From positions 1-21,894 of the IMG/VR virus record IMGVR_UViG_3300043420_001340: DNA of 21,894 bases. One strand, given 5' to 3'. The notes under the pieces are model-generated. The model was not told the DNA's origin and ran no database searches. It saw nothing but the letters and a program-made list of their open reading frames with translations. Of this stretch, positions 9,501 to 16,455 are shown piece by piece; positions within the stretch are counted from its first letter, which is position 1, and each line of letters begins with the position of its first letter. The stretch comes from a virus. Made by a program: the position numbers and the translations under genes.

Positions 9501-12500
9501 GGATATTATAACGGCGAAAAGATTCTTCATACTTCATCATCTCCAGCAGGTGGACTTGAAAATAATAAGATATATTATGTAAATGTTTTAGATTCTGATA
9601 GAATTCGTTTATCATCCTCTTTCTTAAGAAGAGAAGATAGTTTGGTTAAAATTACAAGCCAATCTTTTGGAACTATTTCATCAATAAATCCAAAAATTGA
9701 TTTAGTAAGAGGTAAAATTTTAACATTTAATCTATCAGATCCATCATTGTCATATGCAAAGGGATTTGGAAGAGCATCTGCATTTACTTTTAATATTTTC
9801 TCAGATAAAACATTTAATACAAGATTTGTATCGTCCCCCAAAACTGCTAATTTTGAAGTTGTTAAATATGGAGAAATTGGAGTATCTACAGATGCAAAAG
9901 TTACAATAAGAGCAACGGAAAATCTTCCCACTAAGTTGTATTATAAATTGACTCCTGTTGGAGATATTGCTTTACCATTAACAAAACAACAAATAGTTGT
10001 AAGTGATGATTCAAATCCAGAGCACAGTACAATATTAAAAGTAAATAGTGCATTCTCTGGGACACAATCTATTGTTGGTGTATCTTCAACATCATTCTCA
10101 TACACAACTGCAGTAAGACCAGAATCTGATTTATATGTTAAGAATGATGGGATAATTAATTATTCCACAACATCTTTGACTGCACATGGTCCAATTTCAA
10201 AATTAAAACTAGAGTCTAAAGGTCAAAGATACAAGCGTCTTCCATATATTGACACAATAAAAACAAAATTAGGAAAAGATGCAATTCTATTCCCAACTTC
10301 AGATACTATCGGAAAGGTTTTAACTATAAGACTAAATGGAGAATCTGGTTATGATTATCCATCAGATATTACATTAAAACCTCAAGCAAAATTCCCACAA
10401 ATTATTAAAGTAGATCCATTAGCATCATTCTTAAGTATTGATGTTGTCAGTGAGGGAGTTAACTATTCAACTGCTCCTAGCGTAGTCGTTAAAGACGGAT
10501 TTACAAATAAAGTGATACGAGATCTCACTCTCTCATATCAAACTGGTTCACTTAAGGTTGATATTATCCGAAATACAACAGGAATTTATGATGTAACCCC
10601 AACATTTATTCCAATTAATAATAGCAACGGTATTAGAATACTATCAATTTCTTATAATAGAGAAGCAAATGAAGCAACCTTAACTTTAGAACCCGATTAT
10701 AGTAGTATAGATGACTTTCCGTTTGGAGTTGGAACAAGATTTCTACTAGAAAATATAACAACTATAGATGAAGTTGGATATGTAAACAGAGGATATAGTA
10801 GCTCTGGATTTGAGTACAATTTGTTTACAGTAAAATCTGCTGATCCAAATATTGGCGGAGCAAATGCTACGATTGTTTTTAGTTTAGACGGTTTTATAAT
10901 TCCATCTGGAGAAACTCCAGGAATATATTCTTCCGAGAATAGTTTAGCGAGAATTATTCCCGAATCATATTTCCCAGTTTTTGACGCAAAATTACAAAGA
11001 AACAATTTTTATATTGGGGAAAACGTAAATAGACTCACTGAAGAAAGTAGTATTGAACTTTTGGAGAGAATAAAAAGATCAAATCCAAACGCACCTGAAG
11101 ATCTGTTGACTCAAATAGTACAAAGAAATAATCTAAGTATTAGAACAATATTTGAAGATCCAGTGTCTGGTCAGGTAGAAGACTGGGATCTTCAAAATCA
11201 ATACATTAAAGTTTCTTCTGATGACTTTTTTCAAATAGGTGATATTATAAAAGGATCTTCTTCAAATTCTCAGGCTGTTGTTACAAATGTATTAAATTAT
11301 GTTGGCAATTACAAAATTGACTCTTCTTCGTTAATTGAGAGAGGATGGAATAGAAAAACAGGATTCCTGAATGATTCTCTCCAAAGAATTCATGATAATG
11401 ATTATTATCAAGCTTTGTCTTATGCGGTAAAGTCAAATGTTTCCATTGAGAAATGGGATGACGCGGTTTCTACTTTAACTCATCCATCTGGATTTAAAAA
11501 ATTCAGTGATTTGTCAGTTGAAACTAATGCAAACTCTGGTATAAGTTCCGATCAAGATTTTGGTGATTTTTCATCCCAAGTAATATTAACCGAGATTATT
11601 GATACTCAGTCAATATATGATTTTGATTTGGCAACAGAGGAAGCATTTAATATTGATGGAAAAAATATTTCTGAAGTTATCAATCTAAATTCTGCAATTA
11701 TACAAGATTATGCAAAGTCTGTTGGCAATAAAGTTCTTCTTGTTGATAACATATCTGATGAATTTAATAGTCAACCTAGATTTGAAAAATACAGTATTGT
11801 TAATAAATTTAGAATATCTGATCTCAAATCTAGAAAATATGTGATGGCAGTAAGAGATAAGCGTTTTACTGCACAGAAAGAAATATTATTAATTACACTT
11901 TTCCAAACATCAAATGAAATTTATTTAAATCAGTATGGAAGAATTGATACTTTTGGTGATCTTGGGTATTTTGATGCTCAAATTTTTGGAGAAGAAGTGT
12001 CTCTATTATTCTATCCAAATAAATTTGAATTTAATGACTATGAAACTTCATTTATTTCATTTGATATTGCATCAACAGAAGAGTCTGGAACTCTTTCTTT
12101 AGGAGATTCTATAGATATAGTCAATAATTATTCTACTATTTCTGCTGGTGTTGGTCAAACAACAGTATTTTCAATGCCCACTAGTAATAGAGCATCAAAA
12201 ATTATTATTGGATATAGAAAATCTGGAAAATATGAATTTGATGAAATTTCAGTAGTTCATGATGGTTCTAATGTACAACTTCTTGAGTATGGTCAACTAA
12301 GTAATGAATTATCAGCATCTGCATTTGCTGGTGTTGGATTTGGAACATATTATCCTTACATTAGTGGTTCTAATGTTAATATTGATTTAATTCTAAATGA
12401 CACTAGTGAGGAAATTCTTGTAGACTACATTTCAATAAATGCTGCAAGTTCTCCTACTGGAGTTGGTTCAACTGCAATTAATACTGGAACTGTTCAATCC

Positions 12501-12875
12501 TTTAATACGAGTATTGGATCTTCAACATCCCCAACTGCAAATATTGTTGCTCAGTACTATAACTACCCATCAGGAATTAGTTCTGAGGGAGTTGGAGCCT
12601 ACTTGTTTGCGTGCGTATCAGATACTACAAATTCTAGATATGAAGTATCTGAACTATGCATTTCCAGTGAAGATTTATACTCTTCTATCTCTGAATTTGC
12701 AATACTACAATCAAATTCTGGAGAAAGATTAGGAGTATTTGATTCGGAATCGGATGGTACAAACACCTATATTAAGTTCACTCCTGCTGAAAATATTGAT
12801 GTTGATGTTACAATATTCCAGACATCTGTGAGGATTCCCACAACATTCTATGATGTAACTAGTATAGATATTTAA
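3546..12875 (+). CDS. 7: Giant gp7-like baseplate wedge protein with YHYH domain and repeated beta modules
   Basis: A 3109-aa protein between gp6 and gp8, the place of gene 7 in T4. Residues 15-42 (HLPSFVREEYPLFVNFLKQYY) and DFYSTKGTPESFNILFKALF (194-213) resemble T4 gp7 as I recall it (DFYSTKGIEASYKFLFKVLY). Near the C-terminus, DNDYYQALSYAVKSNVSIEKW and THPSGF (2618-2650) resemble gp7's SYYVMKIKSN..W and HPVGF. In T4 these lie about 100 residues apart; here ~2,450. Between them are HG.x3.G.x5-Y...GGL...YYV modules (starting near 586, 826, 951, 1820, 1985; a weak one at 1573), 'PGxxY/GGxGY' modules (e.g. 726, 771, 924, 1180, 1219, 1505, 2303), 'GFPxSG...RGxxG' modules (87, 331, ~1664) and a YHYH domain at ~1315-1425. 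The ~650 N-terminal residues of T4 gp7 have no counterpart. In T4 gp7 links the inner wedge to gp8 and gp10. ATG 3546 follows the gp6 stop by one base; no clear Shine-Dalgarno. The frame is certain, gp7 identity is good inference, and module functions are unknown. Confidence 0.8.
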   Translation: MKENRIKTKYILENHLPSFVREEYPLFVNFLKQYYDSMEYQGAPKDIIENIDEYTKLESLTNKISSTLLTEDVELYTIDIKVESVKGFPKESGLIQIGEEIIYYKNKNSTTNTFEGCVRGFTGRVLNDSGRDNELIFSASFASSHSKDAVVKNLGVQFLKIFLEKTKKLLLPGLDNRELAPDLDQNLFIKQARDFYSTKGTPESFNILFKALFGVEASITTPYDYVIQPSNADYRLDTVITVEVIQGDPSKILNKTLYQDQYGTINKAYGTINNVLKILEDNREYYTLSVDNSLTFDENSIFGNFTVHPATFLITSADIGDDTLDVDSTIGFPESGTLFVKFADNVNVLVDYTSKSTTQFFGCSNITRRLDSETRLSLNTYAYVYGDNEDDLITVRITGILSDFVYSDDVKLMSKDDTIEISSLGYSDANDFRSNDWIFNQSISHKVQELKNLGGFNYELFTYNPINIVTGDTVSVNCIIRDSFGNLENVTRVFDATTGSNPRKSLKITNDVEIVYVYTVTRSLRKAPGLNYNSDVQNTYVDSGKNTYITTPSISRYYNESFELRGRIANFDANLNNEETIPVFNHGFLTGDAIVYFPVDENNTLDIPKAIYFVKKVDNDRIKISKSRSDLFKSDFIKITGIATNNTFAPLDFTQVSSVENEGLVVREIQSQNLIRKLEDPQLTEKTYNTLPGKIGILRNGVEILNYKSIDWIRYGPLTEIRVSAPGQDYDVINPPLVNIADIQHSSEVGFGATAFARVTGSLSRVDVINPGFDYTSTPFLAISGGNGTGALVKANLVAYRHRVEFNAIAQAQRVNLADNIITFSEYHRFRNGERVIYNTQGGVSIGGLVNNASYYVSIIGSRQVKLHRSYEDAMAASLTYNPEVGIVTGAYNEIQFTSFGSGNHILESYERRKRIGGTRVINPGKNYSNRKTIFDVDNVNLYSNTISIFKHGYESGEIIWYESDQPVGGLSSSTLYYVTKIDQNTIRLSEIASDDLGKSYNYDNQIYIDFTSTGNGSFNYEPIKLSISGNIGISSHYFTGVNTSATFNSDIPSFIGIDTSNIKVGHIVNELSGFISSDVKVTSIGIGSIGISTSHLFSSGITTTTLSFSEFIDFEAKIIPVFRGEIHSLVVEKEGNEYGSPDILNYDRQPLVLLTEGVDARAIPIVSEGIIKNVLVQNSGRYYKAQPNIEVIGSGVGAQLSAVIDEQGRLSEIVVITGGYGYDPVSTRIVISTPGVGAKFDSVIKTWNVNLFSRLLNSGQISNDGGVLVKGNNGLQYTNIYAPNNLRRDLYSSRVIGGNLEVYRSDLSNDTSRIKVHSPIIGWAYDGNPIYGPYGYGNPSIGGGIVQMKSGYTLTRLANRPPDFPLGFFVEDYKFTGTGTLDESNGRYCKTPEFPNGTYAYFMTLSTNIADAGIFNGTKFPVFPYLVGNKFRSLPIEFNYNPRSNQKDFDFASSGLIRNTYLYSLNSNNSEYPYFVSSYKIRKQLSDVKATSVGTVDGVDIVSGGQNYQVGDQIIFNDSKSLGGFGAYATVSKVSGKEIEKITSETTILEDVEIIKLTDSPNQYLFISDTPHDFSSDEVISISGINTNAVSFKSSYKITILSNTLQLKVGLNTIASTGIVTAFEVSGRFDEPNLLINDYYQIGDEVVKIIGVDPLNSKITVLRGQNGRDGNHLVNTFLVEKSRKFKISEEFKNYPFNRSKERYFNPQSTLGIGTVGITSTLFLNLISPGVTASVGIGTTTLLYFENIDEIRGFRNGGYVSIASTLIDLVSDRKKIISVGGTSITIDFDTSSVSYSGELCTVSKWNFVSLNSQSMYLPQHGYRTGQKIKYSPNVGTGITVSEDGISEYALDYDQELYVARFNDDVIGLSTSIIGIGSTGGFTGIGTTSINLLYFVGFGTGIYHSFTNIPNDIVKVDINQYLNTVYTAEDHEINIGDTVDVSCIPDVSSEYDIVYDDTNRILVTKRKNFSAIDINIENNTVTIENHGYYNGEKILHTSSSPAGGLENNKIYYVNVLDSDRIRLSSSFLRREDSLVKITSQSFGTISSINPKIDLVRGKILTFNLSDPSLSYAKGFGRASAFTFNIFSDKTFNTRFVSSPKTANFEVVKYGEIGVSTDAKVTIRATENLPTKLYYKLTPVGDIALPLTKQQIVVSDDSNPEHSTILKVNSAFSGTQSIVGVSSTSFSYTTAVRPESDLYVKNDGIINYSTTSLTAHGPISKLKLESKGQRYKRLPYIDTIKTKLGKDAILFPTSDTIGKVLTIRLNGESGYDYPSDITLKPQAKFPQIIKVDPLASFLSIDVVSEGVNYSTAPSVVVKDGFTNKVIRDLTLSYQTGSLKVDIIRNTTGIYDVTPTFIPINNSNGIRILSISYNREANEATLTLEPDYSSIDDFPFGVGTRFLLENITTIDEVGYVNRGYSSSGFEYNLFTVKSADPNIGGANATIVFSLDGFIIPSGETPGIYSSENSLARIIPESYFPVFDAKLQRNNFYIGENVNRLTEESSIELLERIKRSNPNAPEDLLTQIVQRNNLSIRTIFEDPVSGQVEDWDLQNQYIKVSSDDFFQIGDIIKGSSSNSQAVVTNVLNYVGNYKIDSSSLIERGWNRKTGFLNDSLQRIHDNDYYQALSYAVKSNVSIEKWDDAVSTLTHPSGFKKFSDLSVETNANSGISSDQDFGDFSSQVILTEIIDTQSIYDFDLATEEAFNIDGKNISEVINLNSAIIQDYAKSVGNKVLLVDNISDEFNSQPRFEKYSIVNKFRISDLKSRKYVMAVRDKRFTAQKEILLITLFQTSNEIYLNQYGRIDTFGDLGYFDAQIFGEEVSLLFYPNKFEFNDYETSFISFDIASTEESGTLSLGDSIDIVNNYSTISAGVGQTTVFSMPTSNRASKIIIGYRKSGKYEFDEISVVHDGSNVQLLEYGQLSNELSASAFAGVGFGTYYPYISGSNVNIDLILNDTSEEILVDYISINAASSPTGVGSTAINTGTVQSFNTSIGSSTSPTANIVAQYYNYPSGISSEGVGAYLFACVSDTTNSRYEVSELCISSEDLYSSISEFAILQSNSGERLGVFDSESDGTNTYIKFTPAENIDVDVTIFQTSVRIPTTFYDVTSIDI
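5298..9630 (+). repeat. Dispersed repeats of an 'HG-x-x-x-G ... GGL ... YYV ... I-R-L' module (protein level)
   Basis: About 45-residue units recur within the giant gene: NHGFLTGDAIVYF (from residue ~585), YHRFRNGERVIYN..GGL..ASYYV (~827), KHGYESGEIIWYE..GGL..TLYYV (~951), QHGYRTGQKIKY (~1819, diverged tail) and NHGYYNGEKIL..GGL..KIYYV (~1984). PHDFSSDEVISI (~1572) is a weaker copy. A related NHNFVSGEEVEYD is at residue ~56 of the next gene. Units end in a strand of the pattern D.x.I.R/K.L/I.S. They are diverged in sequence and separated by other modules, so they are old duplications rather than a recent tandem array. The boundaries are approximate. Confidence 0.6.
7488..7820 (+). other. YHYH domain within the giant gp7-like protein
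   Basis: Residues ~1315-1425 carry SPIIGWAYDGNPIYGPYGYG, then LDESNGRYCKTPEFPNGTYA with a closing YF. This matches the YHYH family pattern of DG.PIYGPYGY, LDE.NGR, TPE(F/Y)P.GTY.YF. The final 'YHYF' appears as YAYF, so the histidine that names the family is replaced by alanine at 1401. YHYH domains occur in marine bacteria and in large proteins of T4-like marine phages; their biochemical role is not established to my knowledge. Confidence 0.8.
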
Positions 12876-12890
12876 AAGGTAAAACAAGAA

Positions 12891-15800
12891 ATGGGTGCTT
12901 TAATCAATAGTGGTATTGGTGCATATGAGTCAACTTCAAAAGCAGTTAAAACGTCTTTTGAGTTGAATCATAGAGGAGTTCCTATTTTTGAAAGATATTT
13001 TAATGGACAAAGTGAAACAGTTATTGATATTGAAAATAGTAGAATTTCAATCCCCAATCACAATTTTGTAAGCGGGGAAGAAGTTGAGTATGATTATGAT
13101 TATGATTTTTTACATGAACCAATAGGAATTAAAACAACAACTATTGCTGGAGTTGGTTTAACTGATATATTACCGTCTAGACTCTATATCATTCGTGATG
13201 ATGGTTTGCATATAAGATTTGCAGACTCTCCAGAAAATGCTACTGTTGAATTCCCAATTCCAATTGAACTTAGATCCGTTGGAATTGGAACCCTTCACAA
13301 AATAGCATCGAAGGATACTGATAGTAGAGTTTTACTTGCAGTTGATAATATTATTCAGTCTCCATTAGTTGGCACAGGAGTTACAGTATCTTTACTATTT
13401 GATGTTAATACTATAGTTGATATTATTGGTGTTAGTACAACAACAAATTTATATAATGGAGATTTGATTAAAATAAATGATGAAATTATGGAGATAAGAA
13501 CCGTTGGGTTTAGTAGTGCAAATTATCTCTTAGTAAGAAGACCTGTAGTTGGGACAAATCTTGGTATACACACAGCAGGGAATATTGTTGAAAAACTATC
13601 TGGAAACTATACTATTACAGGAAATCAATTAAACTTTACTGGTGCCCCATTTGGAATTAGACCAACTGCAATAGGAATTACTGAAGGAGCATCATTCAAT
13701 GACTTCGACTACACAGGAATAAATACCTCATCAAAATTTAGTGGAAGAGTTTTTACTCGCTCAGCTATTCCTGGAAGTACTAATAAAGCATATCATGATA
13801 ATTATATTTTTGATGATATATCTGAGCAATTTACAGGAATTTCATCTGAATTTTATTTAAAAACCAATAAAACAGATGTTTCTAATTTTAACTTAGACTC
13901 TTCTTTATTGCTGATAAGAGATGTATTTCAAACTCCAACCGTTACATATAATAATTTTAACTCAGGAAACTACGAATTAAATGTTGGAGTAAGTTCGGTA
14001 CAAGTTAATTTTACTGGATTAGTTGAATTTAATCAGGATGATGTTAATAGTTCTGGCGTTCCAATTGGTGGAGTTATTTCTTCAGTTGGATCTTCCGAAG
14101 GATTTGCTTATCAAAAACTTAAAGTAGCAAGTGCCTCTCCAACATTAAGTCCATCTGGTACAATTCAATCTATTGAAATCAATGATAGTGGATCTGGATA
14201 TCGCCCAACAATTCAAAATCCAATTAATGTATATGCTAAAACGGGGGACTTTAATAACGAATTAATAGTAAAAGTTGGAGAAGCTGTTGTTGGGGAAGAC
14301 ATTGATAATAAAGGAAGAATAGTTTCAATAAACATAACTAATCCAGGGTCTGGTTATTCTGTCGAAAATTCTCCAGAAATAATTATTGATCAACCTCTAA
14401 ATTATACAAATATTCCTTTAGTCTATAGTTCATCTTCTCAGCCTGGAGTTGGAACTGGAGCAAAAATTGATGTTGTGGTTGGGCAGGGTTCTAGCATTAT
14501 ATCTTTTGAAATAAAAGAATATGGATATGGGTATAAGCCTGGAGATATTCTTACTTTACCATTTGGATATGATAATGGCGGTATAGAAGGTCTAGTTGAT
14601 TTTGATTATAATGTTTTAACAGTCAATCAAAGTATTAATCCAGGCATTACCACAACATTCGATAGTCCAACTGTAGTTGATGATGGAATTCTAGTTTATG
14701 TTGATGATACTGGCACATTAATTATAGGGGACAATAAATACGTATCCATTTTAGAAGAATTTCAAATATATGTTGATTCTGTATACAAAGACAAGTTTAG
14801 TTCTTGGTCATTTGGGGAACTAGAAATTTTTGATTCACCACAAAATCTTTTTAATGGTAGAAGAACCGTATTTCCATTAACAATTAATGGAATTCCAAAA
14901 TCAATCGTTGGAGATTTTAGATTAGATCTTCAGTCTGCACTGATAGTATTTGTTAATGGAATTCTTCAAGTTCCTGGAGAAGGATATGTATTCAGTGGAG
15001 GAAGCACTATAAGGTTTACTGATCCTCCAAATGGACCTTTAGAAGGAACTGAAAATACTGGAGATACATGCCAGATTGCCTTCTACAGAGGAACAAAAAA
15101 TGTTGATGTCATAAACGTAGATATACTAGAGTCAATTAAAAAAGGTGATACTGTCAGATTGTTAGGAACAGAAGATATTTACAAACAAGATTCTCGTCTT
15201 GTACACAGAATAACTTCTACTAGCAGATTTGATACAAACATATATGCTGGTGTTGGTATTGTTTCTGATACTAGTTTCCAAAGGTCTTTATATTGGAGTA
15301 AGCAAAGAGAAGATTTATTTGTTGATGGTCAAGCGGTCACAAAAGATCGTCCATTATATGAGCCAAAAATCTATCCAGTCACTAATATAATTAAAAATGT
15401 TGGCACAGCAGCATCAACATCAATATATGTAGAAGCTGCTAAGGCATTTTTTGATAATCATAGAGAAGACATTAATGGGGATGTATTTGAAGATATTGAA
15501 ATATTAGATCAAAGTGAAAAAATAAGAGCATCTGCAACTGCATATGTTTCATCAGGAATAGTAACATCAATTATCGTTACCGATGGAGGATCTGGTTATG
15601 AAAACGGGACGAATCCATTAGTATCAATATCAGTTCCAGTTGGGGTTGGTACAACTGGACGGGCAACAGCATATGGAAATGTTTCTTCAGGAAAGATAAC
15701 ATCTATAACTATAACAAATCCTGGTTATGGTTACACAAGCACTCCAGAAGTCTTTATTGAACAACCTGCAGGAAAGAGAGAAGTAATTTCTGGAGTTTCA

Positions 15801-16436
15801 TATATTGGAGATTATGGTGTTGTTACTGGAATAGTAACTACTTCCATAGGAGTTGGATCGACAGGATTAACCTTTAGTCTTTATGTGCCAGAAGGTTCAT
15901 CTATAAGAGACACTGCAATTACAGGAGTGGCAATTACAGTAAGCCAACTCCAGCAGGGAGATTATTTTACTGTTAAAAATTCTTATGTTGGCAATGGAAT
16001 AACATCATTAGACCTTGATGGAAATATTATTGGAATAGGTACGACATTTGTAGATAATGTGTATCAAGTATATTCCACCTCATTTGATAGTAAAACATTT
16101 GATACGACAGAAACAATCAGTGGATTTGAGATCTACAATAGTCCTGGTGTGATTGATGAAGGTATCACTATAACTATTGATGATGATTCAATACTTGTTA
16201 TTGATGAATTTTCTACAACAAATGTCACAGTTAGAGTTGCTGAAGTCTATTCAAGTCTTGATAGTCTATCTCCAACACTTTTCTATGCAGATTATAGCTG
16301 GTCAAAAATACAAACCGTTGGAAGAAGATCGCCAAAAACTTTTGAATCATATAACCAGAACGGAGTTGTTGGACTCACAACATCTCCTATTGTTAGAAGG
16401 ATTAATCCTCTAAATTATGTTGATTATATTTCATAA
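12891..16436 (+). CDS. Large modular structural protein, probably baseplate or fibre-associated
   Basis: An 1181-aa protein without signal peptide or membrane segment. The N-terminus (MGALINSGIGAYESTSKAVK) is followed by an NHNFVSGEEVEYD module (~57) like those in the preceding giant protein. A 'LIKINDEIMEI...LVRRP' unit lies at ~190-220. GGSGY-type units occur at DSGSGYRP (~433), NPGSGY (~485), YGYGYKPGD (~544), GGSGYENG (~899) and NPGYGYTSTP (~944). Residues ~655-735 (TVFPLTINGIP, then LIVFVNGILQVPGEGY, then IRFTDPP) resemble a common phage tail-fibre segment. A unit 'SP.VVDDGI.VYVDDT..LII' at ~591 is repeated at ~1084 (SPGVIDEGITITIDDDSILVI). It lies between gp7-like and gp8 genes and shares modules with both, so it is likely a virion part; the exact position is unknown. 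ATG 12891 has a weak AAAAGG 11 bases upstream. It is in the same frame as the giant gene, divided from it by one TAA and five codons. Confidence 0.75.
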   Translation: MGALINSGIGAYESTSKAVKTSFELNHRGVPIFERYFNGQSETVIDIENSRISIPNHNFVSGEEVEYDYDYDFLHEPIGIKTTTIAGVGLTDILPSRLYIIRDDGLHIRFADSPENATVEFPIPIELRSVGIGTLHKIASKDTDSRVLLAVDNIIQSPLVGTGVTVSLLFDVNTIVDIIGVSTTTNLYNGDLIKINDEIMEIRTVGFSSANYLLVRRPVVGTNLGIHTAGNIVEKLSGNYTITGNQLNFTGAPFGIRPTAIGITEGASFNDFDYTGINTSSKFSGRVFTRSAIPGSTNKAYHDNYIFDDISEQFTGISSEFYLKTNKTDVSNFNLDSSLLLIRDVFQTPTVTYNNFNSGNYELNVGVSSVQVNFTGLVEFNQDDVNSSGVPIGGVISSVGSSEGFAYQKLKVASASPTLSPSGTIQSIEINDSGSGYRPTIQNPINVYAKTGDFNNELIVKVGEAVVGEDIDNKGRIVSINITNPGSGYSVENSPEIIIDQPLNYTNIPLVYSSSSQPGVGTGAKIDVVVGQGSSIISFEIKEYGYGYKPGDILTLPFGYDNGGIEGLVDFDYNVLTVNQSINPGITTTFDSPTVVDDGILVYVDDTGTLIIGDNKYVSILEEFQIYVDSVYKDKFSSWSFGELEIFDSPQNLFNGRRTVFPLTINGIPKSIVGDFRLDLQSALIVFVNGILQVPGEGYVFSGGSTIRFTDPPNGPLEGTENTGDTCQIAFYRGTKNVDVINVDILESIKKGDTVRLLGTEDIYKQDSRLVHRITSTSRFDTNIYAGVGIVSDTSFQRSLYWSKQREDLFVDGQAVTKDRPLYEPKIYPVTNIIKNVGTAASTSIYVEAAKAFFDNHREDINGDVFEDIEILDQSEKIRASATAYVSSGIVTSIIVTDGGSGYENGTNPLVSISVPVGVGTTGRATAYGNVSSGKITSITITNPGYGYTSTPEVFIEQPAGKREVISGVSYIGDYGVVTGIVTTSIGVGSTGLTFSLYVPEGSSIRDTAITGVAITVSQLQQGDYFTVKNSYVGNGITSLDLDGNIIGIGTTFVDNVYQVYSTSFDSKTFDTTETISGFEIYNSPGVIDEGITITIDDDSILVIDEFSTTNVTVRVAEVYSSLDSLSPTLFYADYSWSKIQTVGRRSPKTFESYNQNGVVGLTTSPIVRRINPLNYVDYIS

Positions 16437-16439
16437 ATA
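16432..16439 (+). promoter_or_regulatory. T4-type late promoter candidate upstream of gene 8
   Basis: CATAAATA matches the T4 late core TATAAATA at seven of eight bases and overlaps the TAA stop (16434-16436) of the 1181-aa gene. With T4 spacing, transcription would start near 16445, giving an 11-base leader (AAACTTTAAA-type) before ATG 16456 that has no Shine-Dalgarno. The arrangement copies that in front of gp25 (GATAAATA, short SD-less leader). Confidence 0.5.
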
Positions 16440-16455
16440 AATAAAAAACTTTAAA

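Noticed and set aside
12439-12732. 97-aa and other + strand ORFs in alternative frames (also 2775-2993, 16177-16413, 19058-19264)
   Set aside because: They overlap real genes in another frame, and their leucine/isoleucine/glutamine-rich translations are what shifted reading of this sequence gives.
13089-13106. Three tandem TATGAT hexamers encoding YDYDYD
   Set aside because: Only three units and in frame within a normal D/Y-rich strand; too short to claim a phase-variable repeat.
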